In this document: piece by piece, positions 34,801-43,273 of the stretch
Position numbering within the stretch: the stretch's first letter is position 1
Layout: each line of letters begins with the position of its first letter
DNA from: JAGVSV01 sp050952845
GTDB lineage: Bacteria; Bacillota; Clostridia; Christensenellales; Aristaeellaceae
Assembly: GCA_050952845.1 (NCBI GenBank)
Contig: JBMNLP010000001.1
Span: 2,604,001-2,668,000 of the forward strand
Reading direction: 5' to 3'
DNA length: 64,000 nucleotides
Notes under the pieces: generated by a model
Told to the model about the DNA's origin: nothing
Database searches by the model: none
Seen by the model: the letters and a program-made list of their open reading frames with translations, nothing else
Program-made: the position numbers and the translations under genes

Positions 34801-37183
34801 TTTCTGTCCAGGACGGGTAGCTGTGATGCCGGTATATGGGGTTGGACCAGGTCGCCTGGCAGGTTGTGCAGGTTCTGGTCATCTCCCCCGGTGCACCGCA
34901 GGTCGGTTCCCTGACGATGACCCAGGCGCCATATTGATGCCCCAGGTCCGGGAACTCCTCGCTGTCCACATGGCCGCACAGCCTGCACCGGCGCTGCTTT
35001 TCCCCGTCCCGATCGCATGCCGCCTCCCTGGATATATACCAACCATCATACCAATGGGTGCCCGGCAGCACATCAGCCTGCTCCTGATCGCCGCACAGCG
35101 TGCAGATCCGCTGCCGCGTGCCGCCCGACAGACAGGAGCCCCCGTCTATAAAATGCCAGTCTCCATAATCATGGTTCAATTGATCTAACGAGCTGCTGAA
35201 CTCCGTTTTGCACACACGGCAGGTGCGCGTCCGCTCGCCAGGCAGGTGGCAGGTCGGCTCCCTGGTGATGACCCAGGCGCTGTACACATGCCAGCCTGTC
35301 GCGTCCATCTGCTCCATATCCACATATCCACACAGCGCGCACACCCGCTGCCGTTCGCCAGCCTTTAGACAGGTAGCTTCCCGGTTGACCGTCCACAAGC
35401 CGTAATGATGTTCACCCGGGGCTTTGACCACCTCAACCGCTGCGCCACACCTTGCGCACACCCTGTGCAGCGCACCGCCTGCCTCGCAGGTGTAGCCGTC
35501 CGGCTTGACGAAATCACCAACGCAATGCCCGGTAGCCGGGATCGCCTGCTCGAGCACGTCCTTGCAGACGGAGCATGTCCGCGTTTTCAAGCCATCCTCC
35601 GTGCAGGTTTCGTCCCGGACAATGACCCACGAACCGTATGTATGCCACAGCAGGTAATCCAGACTGCGCATATCCTTGACGCCGCAGACGCTGCAGGTGC
35701 GATACTCCTCGCCGTAATCCTTGCAGGTGGACGGGCGGTAGAACGACCACTGCCCATATTGGTGCAGCCCCGTGGCATCCACCTCGTCAACCTGCTCATG
35801 CTGGCATTTGGTACACTCCCTTATCTGCCGACCGGGCGTGCCACAGGTAGGTTCCACCGTCACGATCCAGCCACCATAATCATGCCCCGTTGCATCAATG
35901 ACCTCCGGATCACCAGCAGGCTGATTGCAAACTGCACAGCGGTATACCCTGCTGCCGGGCTGCGTACAGGTGGGCGCTGTTTCGTCCGGCACCGTGAACG
36001 CGTGCCGCCCGGTAGCGGCAATGGATTCGCCCACTTTATCATTGCATTTAGAACATGTCTTCACCCGCCAACCGGTGGCGCCGCAGGTGGGGGCCACGGT
36101 CACGGTCCAATCGCCGTAATCATGCCCCGTTGCCTCGATCACCTCCGGCTCGCCGGCAGGCTGATTGCAGACTGCGCAGCGATATACCATGCTGCCGGAT
36201 TCTATGCAGGTGGGCGCTGTTTCGTCCGGCACTGTGAACATGTGATTCCCGGTTGCCTTGATGGTTTCACCCACCTCGTCATTGCATGCAGAGCATGTCT
36301 TCACCCGCCAACCGGTGGCACCACAGGTGGGGGCCACGGTCACGGTCCAATCGCCGTAATCATGCCCCGTTGCCTCGATGACCTCCGGCTCGCCGGCAGG
36401 CTGATTGCAGACTGCGCAGCGATATACCCTGCTGCCGGGCTGCGTGCAGGTGGGCGCCACTTCGTCCAGCACCGTGAACGCATGCCCGGTGGCATCAATT
36501 GTTTCTAATACCTTCGCTCCACAGACCGTACAGGTGCGCGTCAGGGTGCCAGTTTGTATACACGTTGCCACTTGCGTGACACTGCCTTCATCCAGCTGAT
36601 GTCCTGGCGCTTGAATCACCTCAACAACTACATCGCCGCATGCGCAGGTTTTGGTCAATGTGCCGTTTTCGGTACAGGTAGCTGGGATTTCGCTCAATAC
36701 ATACTCATGTTCATGAGGTGTAACAGCTGGCGACCATACTGTTATCGCATTGATACTGTAGTATACCTTCCTTGTGGGAGGAGGATCAACAAGCTTGATC
36801 TCTACGGTACTAAAAGAAATGGTTTGTTTTGCAGTAGCAGTATCCTTTACCCTGCCAGTGACCATAATCAACAGATTGTTTCGGGCTGTCTGCCCTTCAA
36901 GCTTAATATTTCCTGTCGAAAAATCGCTTTGCGTCCATCCGCCCCGATTGGTCATGTGCGTAATCTCTAAATCCGGCGAAAGGCTCATGATAAAGTGCAG
37001 GTAGTTAAACTTAGCGTTGGAAGTACGTACATCAAACTTAATATTAAAACTATTACCCGGCGCGATAGACTCGTCAGTTGTCGATAAAGTGACGTTGATC
37101 GTGCATTCACCATCCGTTGCCCGCGCCCCGGGAAGCGCCAGCATCATTACCAGAACGACACAAAACAGCCTACGCATTCGCAT
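31853..37183 (-). CDS. Giant secreted protein with about 37 Cys/His repeats
   Basis: 1776 residues with a signal peptide (MRMRRLFCVVLVMMLALPGA). Residues ~25-155 look like a cohesin-like beta-sandwich (INVTLSTTDESIAPGNSFNI, MSLSPDLEITHMTNRGGW). From about 158 to 1600 there are about 37 repeats of ~39 residues with the pattern Y/F-G-x-W, then ATC, G, RxCxxCG, and a final His. Each therefore offers three Cys and one His, which could bind zinc or form disulfides. Similar repeats occur in surface proteins of gut Clostridia. The last ~170 residues form a different domain. SD AGAGG. It ends 5 bases before the activase gene, so it shares the operon. Function unknown. Confidence 0.8.
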   Translation of the reverse strand: MRMRRLFCVVLVMMLALPGARATDGECTINVTLSTTDESIAPGNSFNIKFDVRTSNAKFNYLHFIMSLSPDLEITHMTNRGGWTQSDFSTGNIKLEGQTARNNLLIMVTGRVKDTATAKQTISFSTVEIKLVDPPPTRKVYYSINAITVWSPAVTPHEHEYVLSEIPATCTENGTLTKTCACGDVVVEVIQAPGHQLDEGSVTQVATCIQTGTLTRTCTVCGAKVLETIDATGHAFTVLDEVAPTCTQPGSRVYRCAVCNQPAGEPEVIEATGHDYGDWTVTVAPTCGATGWRVKTCSACNDEVGETIKATGNHMFTVPDETAPTCIESGSMVYRCAVCNQPAGEPEVIEATGHDYGDWTVTVAPTCGATGWRVKTCSKCNDKVGESIAATGRHAFTVPDETAPTCTQPGSRVYRCAVCNQPAGDPEVIDATGHDYGGWIVTVEPTCGTPGRQIRECTKCQHEQVDEVDATGLHQYGQWSFYRPSTCKDYGEEYRTCSVCGVKDMRSLDYLLWHTYGSWVIVRDETCTEDGLKTRTCSVCKDVLEQAIPATGHCVGDFVKPDGYTCEAGGALHRVCARCGAAVEVVKAPGEHHYGLWTVNREATCLKAGERQRVCALCGYVDMEQMDATGWHVYSAWVITREPTCHLPGERTRTCRVCKTEFSSSLDQLNHDYGDWHFIDGGSCLSGGTRQRICTLCGDQEQADVLPGTHWYDGWYISREAACDRDGEKQRRCRLCGHVDSEEFPDLGHQYGAWVIVREPTCGAPGEMTRTCTTCQATWSNPIYRHHSYPSWTETRAPTCALAGEERSVCVHCGEEATRPVQRLAHSYDGTYQVTRPARCGLPGERQRLCTVCGEAETSLTMPLAHAFSDWDVMDAGCTSQGRRSRCCSLCGVEEAYAIPAAGHSYSPWSAQVYTDCAQGGVQTRYCAVCGEVEERAVKPRAHQYGRWVEDSLADCTQTNTKRRVCTVCGYEETAVVAPRKHDFGSWIMDKAATCEAEGTRNRQCKRCGMQETETLSAKQHQYGRWVEDLLVDCTQPNTRRRVCTVCGYEETAVIAPRKHDFSSWIVDKAATCEAEGVRHRQCKRCGTQETGTLSAKQHQYGRWTEDPLADCTQTNTKRRVCTVCDHKETAVVAPRKHNFGNWIVDKAATCAAEGIRHRQCKRCGTQETETLSAKQHQYRRWAEDQLADCTQLNTKRRACTVCGHEETAVVAPRKHDFGSWIVDETATCEAKGTRHRNCKRCFAVETQTTATLKHTYERWNTKVVATCGEEGLRERTCKRCGAVETQTTAMLQHAYGRWEIKAAATCGKEGLRERVCKRCGAVETQTTAMLQHAYERWETKVAAACGKEGLRERTCKRCGAVETQTTAMLQHAYGRWETKVAATCGKEGLRERVCKRCGAVETQVMDDLKHTFGRWGTKVAATCGKEGLRERTCKRCGATETKTISALKHTYGRWTIKVAAACGKEGLRERVCKRCGAVETQTIAALKHAYGRWDMKVAAICGKEGLRERMCKRCGAAETQPTAALKHTYGRWTTTVAATCSAPGQRMRTCKRCGAVETQDTALRKHRAGKWEITKMPTAYTSGTQAKHCKACGIELSVRNIRFSKRYFAEAFSLPGLDLADYLPGYEPGKYLIIPLDLSGDSAMTLPLIADGGYAVGSITLVVADGRLTISSSLGCERTEILKYAFRLYPDISDITPQTLAKRSRIRLEKPFRLSTALKQAACPLLVMECNGILDRASAENKMIAPHKVAEMVDSLRMMAEARALTPCENHSNRR
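32385..36711 (-). repeat. Coding tandem repeats (~117 bp unit) in the giant Cys/His protein
   Basis: The repeat array has three zones. The N-terminal repeats (36711-35800) alternate in pairs with VAPTC and TAPTC; the middle ones (35800-34350) are diverged. Near the C-terminus, a two-repeat unit (QYGRW.. followed by DFGSW..) is copied three to four times at about 33480-34350, and a single unit (GRWETKVAATCGKEGLRER) about seven times at 32590-33430. The last copies are nearly identical, showing recent tandem duplication. Confidence 0.8.
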
Positions 37184-37200
37184 GCTGCAACCTCTTATAC

Positions 37201-37210
37201 ATCACGTGAT
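37201..37210. promoter_or_regulatory. Palindrome upstream of the GRE operon
   Basis: ATCACGTGAT is a perfect 10-bp palindrome 18 bases upstream of the first codon of the operon (37183). It could be an operator half, but no clear -35/-10 pair accompanies it. Confidence 0.3.
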
Positions 37211-37250
37211 AAAAAACCCCGCCGGCCTGTTCCAGCGCGGCGGGGCTTTT
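37211..37250 (-). terminator. Terminator of the Gfo/Idh/MocA gene at 37257
   Basis: On the minus strand CCCCGCC (37245-37239) pairs with GGCGGGG (37223-37217) and a run of six U follows. It separates this gene from the GRE operon just downstream. Confidence 0.8.
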
Positions 37251-37256
37251 CATCCA

Positions 37257-38312
37257 TTAGATCCTGCAGACGATGCCGTGTCCTATTTCGGCGGAGAGGA
37301 AGATGGCGTCGATCACCCGCATCACGCGCAGCAACTGCTTGGGCTTGACGATGGGCTCAGCCTTGTTGTTCAGCACGTCGACGACATTGTAATAGAAATC
37401 CGTCCAGTCAGTTTTCACCTCGGGAAGCGGCAGCTCCTCCGTGGTCGTCTTGGGGCGGGGCGCCATGGTGCGCGTGGGGCCGGCTTCTGTATAGACGATG
37501 TCGTCCGCCCATTCCATTTCGGAGTCGGGCTTCAGCTTGACAATTTCACCATCGCAGGACCAGCTCTGCACGCGCAGCGTGCCTTCGGTGCCGGACACAT
37601 GCCAGCGCGGCAGCGTTATGAAGCAGTTGGTGGACATTTCCAGCATCACCGATACGCCGCTTTCAAACTTGATCAGCAGCTTGATGTTGTCGTCCACCTC
37701 GTCGCCGAAAATGCCGAACAGGTGGCCGTCCACCGATACAACAGGCTCGCGGAACAAATCCATAACCTGGTCGATCAGGTGCACGCCCCAGTCCAGCAGC
37801 ATGCCGCCGCCGTTTTGCTTATGCCCGCGCCAGCCATACATGGACCCGCGCGACCCCTGCACCCGCGATTCGACGAAGTAAGGTTTTCCGATCAGCCCAT
37901 CTTCGATGGCTTTCTTGACAATCCGATAGTCCTTATCCCAGCGGCGGTTCTGGTGTACGGTAAACAGCTTGCCCGTACGGTTGGCAACAGCCAATATGTC
38001 CTCCAATTCGCCGGCGTTCAGGGTAACGGGCTTTTCACACACAACGTTTTTGCCGGCTTCCAGACAGGCGATGGCAATGGGCTTATGGAAATCGTTGGGG
38101 GTGGCGATGGTAACGATATCGATGGATTTGTCGCGCAGCAACTCGTCCTGGGAAGCGTAGGCATGCAGCCCCCTCTCCTTGGCTTTTTCCAGCGCTTCAG
38201 GGCGCACGTCATACGCGCCCACCACCTCAATTTCAGGCACCCTTTCCTTGATGTTCTCATGGTGCCACCCACCCATGCCGCCGTAACCGATCACTGCCAA
38301 CCGATGTTTCAT
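37257..38312 (-). CDS. Gfo/Idh/MocA-family oxidoreductase
   Basis: 351 residues: RLAVIGYGGMGGWHHENIKE is the NAD(P) loop, VTIATPNDFHKPIAIACLEA and VVCEKPVTLNAGELEDIL give the catalytic lysine, HQNRRWDKDYRIVKKAIEDG and GGGMLLDWGVHLIDQVMDLF are family motifs. Complete and of usual length. Substrate is likely a sugar or inositol derivative. GGAGG precedes the ATG; a terminator follows the stop, so it is not in the GRE operon although it is the third such enzyme in 12 kb. Confidence 0.87.
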   Translation of the reverse strand: MKHRLAVIGYGGMGGWHHENIKERVPEIEVVGAYDVRPEALEKAKERGLHAYASQDELLRDKSIDIVTIATPNDFHKPIAIACLEAGKNVVCEKPVTLNAGELEDILAVANRTGKLFTVHQNRRWDKDYRIVKKAIEDGLIGKPYFVESRVQGSRGSMYGWRGHKQNGGGMLLDWGVHLIDQVMDLFREPVVSVDGHLFGIFGDEVDDNIKLLIKFESGVSVMLEMSTNCFITLPRWHVSGTEGTLRVQSWSCDGEIVKLKPDSEMEWADDIVYTEAGPTRTMAPRPKTTTEELPLPEVKTDWTDFYYNVVDVLNNKAEPIVKPKQLLRVMRVIDAIFLSAEIGHGIVCRI

Positions 38313-38414
38313 TGTCGTTGTTCCTCCATTTGATTTTTCTGCGCTTCTGCGCTTTTTCTCTTTATTCTAACAACTTCATGCGTGCGGCGTCAAGGGCATA
38401 TCGGCACGAAAATA

Positions 38415-41400
38415 TCAGTTTTCGGCGTTTTCACCGAACAACGCCAGAATGTCGCGGTCGGTCAGGCGGTCGGGCATGGTTTCCCCAGGCGTGATCAGCT
38501 TCTCAAACAGCCGGCGCTTGCCCTTGCCCATGGCGACCACCTGCTCTTCAATGGACCGGTGCATCACCAGCCGCAGCACCTGCACAACCCTGCGCTGGCC
38601 CATCCGATGGGCGCGGTCAGCCGCCTGGTCCTCGGCGGCGGGGTTCCACCAGGGATCGTAGTGGATCACGATGTCGGCGCCCGTCAGGTTCAGGCCGGTG
38701 CCGCCAGCTTTCAATGATATCAGGAATACCGCCTCCTGCCCGCCGGCATTGAAGCGCTCAGCCAGCGTCAGGCGTTCGGACGCCGGGGTTGCCCCGTCCA
38801 GATACAGGGTGTCGATGCCTTCGCGGTTCAGCCGTTCCTGAATGAGCTGCAGCATGGAGGTAAACTGCGAGAACACCAGCATCCGGTGTCCGTCCGCTAT
38901 CGCAGCAGGCAATATGTCCATCAGGTATTCTAACTTGCCCGATTCGCCGGCGTAGCTGGGCAGCACCAGCGCCGGGTGGCAGCAGATCTGCCGCAATTCC
39001 GTCATCATGGCCAGCACTTCGGCGCGGCTGCCGCCCAGGCCGCGGCGCTTCAACAAATCCTCTGCACGCAGGCGCTGCTGCAGCAGCGACGCCTGATACA
39101 CCTTGCGCTGGTCCGCCGCCATAGCCACCGACACGGTGTTCTCGATTTTGTCGGGCAATTCAGCCATGACGTCCTTCTTCAGGCGGCGCATCATGAAGGG
39201 GCGGATACGCATCAGCAGGTCCTCCGCATCCCTGCCTTCGTCATAGCGCTTTAAGAACTCGTTCACAGGCGGCAGATAGCCGGGCAGCACAAAGTCAAAC
39301 AGCGACCACAGCTCGCCGATGTTGTTCTCCATGGGCGTGCCTGTCAGCGCCAGACGCGTGCGCGCCTGCAGGCGCTTAGCCGCATGGGCGCCGATACTGC
39401 CCATGTTCTTGATGTTCTGTGCCTCATCCAACACTGCAAAGCGAAACGATATGGCTTCCAGATCATCAATATCCTGCCGCAGCAGCGGGTAGCTGGTCAG
39501 CATGACGTCGGGCGCGTCCTCCCCCCGAAACGCAGCAATCTGCTTCTCGCGTTCAGCGCGGGTGCCCGATACAGCGCTGACGCGCAGCCCCGGGGCAAAG
39601 CGCTCAAACTCCCTGAGCCAGTTGAATATCAGCGAGGTGGGCATCACGACGATGGACGGCATCCGCTCCTTTTCTGTCTGCACGGCATACAGGATGACGG
39701 CAATGGTCTGCACGGTTTTGCCTAAGCCCATCTCATCAGCTAAAATGCCGCCCATGCCCATGACATGCAGTGCGCACAGCCAGCGGAACCCTGTCAGCTG
39801 GTAGTCGTGCAGCCCCTTCACCGGGCTTTTGATACCGTCCAGATAGGGAGACGCAGCCTGCGCAGCCTGCCGGTCGACCGTAACAGGCAAACCGGCCTTG
39901 TTGATCAGGGCGTTCAGGTAACCTGCGCGGAAAGCGTCAACCTGCTTCAGGCTTGGCGCACCCTTGGCTGCCTCCTGCACAGCCTCTGCCATCTCGTACC
40001 AGGCTTCCAGCCCGTCCAGGTACAGAAAGGTGCCATCCTTGTACCGGAAGTAGCGTTTGCGGGCACGAATGGCTTCCATCAGCGGCAGCAGCTCCTCCAC
40101 CGGCGTGCCATCGTCATGCAGTTCCAGCGCGATGCGGCCACGGGCGCCTGTCAGCGCGCCAGTCAAACGCGGGGTACGCGCCTGAATGCGTTTAAAGTCC
40201 TGGCTCATGAATACCTGCGCGCGGGCGCTCAGCTCCTCCACACCGCCTGTAATGAAGCGGAAGATCTCCTCCTCGCCGCTCATATAGATGTAGCCCCGGC
40301 GCACCCGGAAGCCGGCCTGCGCCAGCGCCTCCATCACCCTGCGCTCACCCAGCGCGTCGCGCAACAGCAGCGCCGGGGTTTCCTCTTTCAACACAAAAGG
40401 ATCGATCTCATGCTCGCCATAGGCAAATACCGCTCTCGCAACGATGTCATGCCCCGCACGGTCCAGATACACCCTGGCTTCCAGCGGCAGCCGCACCATG
40501 CGCCGGGCCAGCTTTTCGTCGATCAACACCGCATGGGACCGCATCAATGCGGGCAGCAGCTCGCCCATCACGCGCCGGATATCCTCCCGGCGGAAAACAA
40601 ACGCTGCCGTATCACCCGTTCGACAGCGCATCAATGTGCGCGTCAGCGCCCGGTTTTCAGCGGGAATGCGCACAATCCGGCCATCCATCAGCACATATTG
40701 TCCGTCCGGGGTGATCATCTCCCACGCGGATGGAATGTCGCATGAAATGGTCAGTACAACGGGCGTACCGCTGACATGGAACAGGACAGGCAGCGGCTGC
40801 TGGGCAATGGTTTGCTGCATTACGGTGCGCCCCCGGGTTGTCAGCCTGAAGGGCATGTCACGCAGCGCCTCCAGCAGGCGGCTCACTGTCTCTGGCAGCA
40901 GGCGCAGTCTGCGTGCCTCCTGCGGGGTAAATACCTGCCCGGCGCTTTCCAGTGTCCGGCAGTATTCACTTAAAATGTCGAGCAGCGCCGCCTCCTCATC
41001 CGAAAACCGCATCCAGCTTGGATGCAGAGAGAACGACTTGCCAAAGTCAATCCGCTCGCCTTCCCGCAGCGCACGGAAGAACTGCGGCAGGTGCTTGACA
41101 ACATACAGCCTGTCCTCCCCGACGCGCAGCCCTGCCCGCACATCCTGCCCCTGCACGGTGAGGGACACCTCGAGCTTAACCGACGGACCTTCAGGCAGGA
41201 TGCTGTCCATGGCATCCAGCAGCGCCGTCGAAGCCTGCTCCTTCCGGGTGCGCAGCAGGTCGTCCAGGGCGCCGGACTGTTCGGCAGCCAAGGTAGCCGC
41301 CACCAGGTGCCGGCATGCCGGCTGGCCGCAGTCACAGCTGGAAGCATCCATGGCGCGCAGCGTTACCATCTGGTGCTCCGGCGTATCCAGCATATATTGC

Positions 41401-41513
41401 GCCAGGTCGCGGCTGCGGCGAACTTCCCGCACCATGCCATCCAGCGCCAGGCGCCGGCCGGCCAGCCATTCCGCCTTGTCCGCCGTTGCCATCAGCATCT
41501 CCGTGGTTGTCAT
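38415..41513 (-). CDS. SNF2-family DNA-dependent ATPase with SWIM zinc finger
   Basis: 1032 residues. An N-terminal SWIM-type finger (SCDCGQPACRHLVAA; CxC..CxH) is followed by a long middle region and then the two-part SNF2 motor: DEMGLGKTVQTIAVI (Walker A), LDEAQNIKN (DEAQ box, Walker B), LTGTPMENNIGELWSL, LVFSQFTSMLQLIQERL, LYLDGATPASERL, ISLKAGGTGLNLTGADIVIHYDP and QAADRAHRMGQ. Such bacterial HepA-like proteins move along DNA or dislodge bound proteins. GGAGG lies 7 bases before the ATG. It stands alone, with unrelated neighbours on both sides. Confidence 0.9.
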   Translation of the reverse strand: MTTTEMLMATADKAEWLAGRRLALDGMVREVRRSRDLAQYMLDTPEHQMVTLRAMDASSCDCGQPACRHLVAATLAAEQSGALDDLLRTRKEQASTALLDAMDSILPEGPSVKLEVSLTVQGQDVRAGLRVGEDRLYVVKHLPQFFRALREGERIDFGKSFSLHPSWMRFSDEEAALLDILSEYCRTLESAGQVFTPQEARRLRLLPETVSRLLEALRDMPFRLTTRGRTVMQQTIAQQPLPVLFHVSGTPVVLTISCDIPSAWEMITPDGQYVLMDGRIVRIPAENRALTRTLMRCRTGDTAAFVFRREDIRRVMGELLPALMRSHAVLIDEKLARRMVRLPLEARVYLDRAGHDIVARAVFAYGEHEIDPFVLKEETPALLLRDALGERRVMEALAQAGFRVRRGYIYMSGEEEIFRFITGGVEELSARAQVFMSQDFKRIQARTPRLTGALTGARGRIALELHDDGTPVEELLPLMEAIRARKRYFRYKDGTFLYLDGLEAWYEMAEAVQEAAKGAPSLKQVDAFRAGYLNALINKAGLPVTVDRQAAQAASPYLDGIKSPVKGLHDYQLTGFRWLCALHVMGMGGILADEMGLGKTVQTIAVILYAVQTEKERMPSIVVMPTSLIFNWLREFERFAPGLRVSAVSGTRAEREKQIAAFRGEDAPDVMLTSYPLLRQDIDDLEAISFRFAVLDEAQNIKNMGSIGAHAAKRLQARTRLALTGTPMENNIGELWSLFDFVLPGYLPPVNEFLKRYDEGRDAEDLLMRIRPFMMRRLKKDVMAELPDKIENTVSVAMAADQRKVYQASLLQQRLRAEDLLKRRGLGGSRAEVLAMMTELRQICCHPALVLPSYAGESGKLEYLMDILPAAIADGHRMLVFSQFTSMLQLIQERLNREGIDTLYLDGATPASERLTLAERFNAGGQEAVFLISLKAGGTGLNLTGADIVIHYDPWWNPAAEDQAADRAHRMGQRRVVQVLRLVMHRSIEEQVVAMGKGKRRLFEKLITPGETMPDRLTDRDILALFGENAEN

Positions 41514-41533
41514 CCGTGTGCCTCCCCCAAATC

Positions 41534-41564
41534 AAAAAAGCGTCGAATAATCCATATTCGACGC
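41534..41564 (-). terminator. Terminator of the degV-pdx-zupT operon
   Basis: GCGTCGAATA pairs with TATTCGACGC around a 5-base loop, with a run of six U on the minus strand. Confidence 0.85.
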
Positions 41565-41590
41565 CCGGGCCGCCAAATCCTGCCTGTTGT

Positions 41591-42394
41591 TTATTTAAAC
41601 ATCCACAGGCTCAGCGCCATCACGATCATGCCGCCCACCATCCCGTACATCGACAGGTGGTGTTCGCCGAATACCTCGGCGCCGGGCAGCAGTTCATCCA
41701 TGGAGATAAACACCATGATGCCGGCTACCGAAGCAAACAGCACGCCGTACACGGCGTCAGTCATAAAAGGCAGCAGGATCAGATAGCCGATGACAGCGCC
41801 CAGGGGCTCGGACAGCCCGGATAAAAACGACCATATCAGCGCCTTCCACCGGCTGCCCGTCGCGTAGTATACCGGCATGGCCACCGAAATGCCCTCGGGA
41901 ATGTTATGGATGGCAATGGCCACCACAATGGGCACAGCGATGCGGGGCGACTGCATGGCCGATACAAACGCCGCGATGCCCTCGGGGAAATTGTGCAGCG
42001 CGATCACCACCGCCGTCATGATGCCGGTACGCTTCAAGCGATGGGCATGGACGCTTTCATCCTGCTGCAGGCTGATGGGCTGGCTGATTTCATGCGGGTT
42101 CCCTTCGCGGGGAATCAGTTTGTCGATCAAAGCGATCAGCAACATCCCGCCAAAAAAAGCCAGGTTGGTGACCAGGTTGCCCTGCTTGGCGCCAAAGCTT
42201 TCCTCCAGCATGTGGTTGGCTTCGGCAAACATTTCGATCATGGATACGTAGATCATCACGCCCGCAGAAAACCCCATGCTGGCGGAGAGAAACTTGGTGT
42301 TGGACCGTTTGGCGAAAAAACACAGCGCGCCGCCAATGCCGGTGGACAAGCCAGCCAGCAGGGTCATCAGAAAGGCAAAGGCTACATTTTGCAT
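41591..42394 (-). CDS. zupT: ZIP-family zinc transporter
   Basis: 267 residues with eight membrane segments. The metal-binding motifs of the ZupT group are both present: IALHNFPEGIAAFVSAM (segment 4) and AIAIHNIPEGISVAMPV (segment 5). A His-containing loop (residues ~105-120, DESVHAHRLKRT) precedes them. It imports zinc and perhaps other divalent metals across the membrane. The start is 4 bases after the stop of the kinase gene, with GAGGG in that gene's last codons, so translation is coupled. Confidence 0.92.
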   Translation of the reverse strand: MQNVAFAFLMTLLAGLSTGIGGALCFFAKRSNTKFLSASMGFSAGVMIYVSMIEMFAEANHMLEESFGAKQGNLVTNLAFFGGMLLIALIDKLIPREGNPHEISQPISLQQDESVHAHRLKRTGIMTAVVIALHNFPEGIAAFVSAMQSPRIAVPIVVAIAIHNIPEGISVAMPVYYATGSRWKALIWSFLSGLSEPLGAVIGYLILLPFMTDAVYGVLFASVAGIMVFISMDELLPGAEVFGEHHLSMYGMVGGMIVMALSLWMFK

Positions 42395-42398
42395 CGTT

Positions 42399-43262
42399 CT
42401 ATCCCTCAGTCTGCATCATTTGGGACAGCCAGGGCAGCGCCGTTTCAAACGGCACGCCAAAGCGCGGCTCCACGCCCATATGCTGCGCAGCCGCTATAGA
42501 CCGGTCCATAAACCCGGCTGCCAGCCGGCAGGCAGCCGCCAGCGTCCGGCCCCGCACCATCCCCGCGGTTACACAGGACGCCAGCAAGTCGCCAGTGCCG
42601 GGATAGCTGCCCGGATATTCTTTTTCCATAAAAAAAGCAGCCTGCGCGTCGCCCATGCGCCGCACAGCGGTACCGATGCCGCCCTGCCCGTCGCGAACGC
42701 CTGTCAGCACGATGCTTTTAGCGCCGATATCCAGCAGCCCCTCCAGCGCTGTATGCGCGCAGGCACAGCCGTTCAGAAAAGCATCGTACGGCACACCAAG
42801 CAGCATCGCCGCCTCGGTGAGGTTAGGGAAGATGATGTCCGCTTGCCGGCACAGCCTGCGGAACCCCTCAGCCAGCTCCTCCGTGCAGGAAGCATAGCGC
42901 CTGCCGTTGTCGCCCATCACCGGATCGACCGCCACCAGCGTGTCCGTGCCGGCAAAGCGCTGCAACGCTTCTTCCACCAGCGGAACCTGGTGCGCGCCGG
43001 CAAGATAGCCCACCAGCACGGCATCAAACCGCATTGGCAAGGCAGACCATCGGTCGATGATCTGCCGCAGGTCGTCGGACAGGTCGCGCCGGTACACATC
43101 GGGAAACCCGCCTGTATGCGTGCTGAGCAGCACCGTGGGCATCAGGGCGCAGACAATCCCCGCGCAGGAAAAAACGGGCAGCACGACCAACGAAGCGCAC
43201 CGCCCGGCGCATGATATGTCATGGATGATCAAAACTGATTTTTGTCCGGCCTCGCTCGTCAT
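42399..43262 (-). CDS. Pyridoxamine/pyridoxal kinase
   Basis: 287 residues of the PfkB-like ribokinase fold. VLIIHDISCAGRCASLVVLP, LMPTVLLSTHTGGFPDVYRR, VAVDPVMGDNGRRYASCTEE, FPNLTEAAMLLGVPYD and the anion-hole motif YPGTGDLLAS fit PdxK/PdxY-type kinases, which phosphorylate vitamin B6 precursors to feed PLP enzymes. The catalytic Asp is the one in GTGD. It lies 11 bases after the DegV stop; the SD is weak, so expression probably depends on the upstream gene. Confidence 0.85.
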   Translation of the reverse strand: MTSEAGQKSVLIIHDISCAGRCASLVVLPVFSCAGIVCALMPTVLLSTHTGGFPDVYRRDLSDDLRQIIDRWSALPMRFDAVLVGYLAGAHQVPLVEEALQRFAGTDTLVAVDPVMGDNGRRYASCTEELAEGFRRLCRQADIIFPNLTEAAMLLGVPYDAFLNGCACAHTALEGLLDIGAKSIVLTGVRDGQGGIGTAVRRMGDAQAAFFMEKEYPGSYPGTGDLLASCVTAGMVRGRTLAAACRLAAGFMDRSIAAAQHMGVEPRFGVPFETALPWLSQMMQTEG

Positions 43263-43273
43263 GCCGCCGCAGA

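Noticed and set aside
32385..36711. Regular ~117-base repeats resembling a CRISPR or satellite array
   Set aside because: They are in frame and encode the Cys/His repeats; there are no unique spacers and no cas genes.
37017..38333. 438-codon plus-strand open frame
   Set aside because: Opposite strand of the Gfo/Idh/MocA gene at 37257-38312; no recognisable protein.
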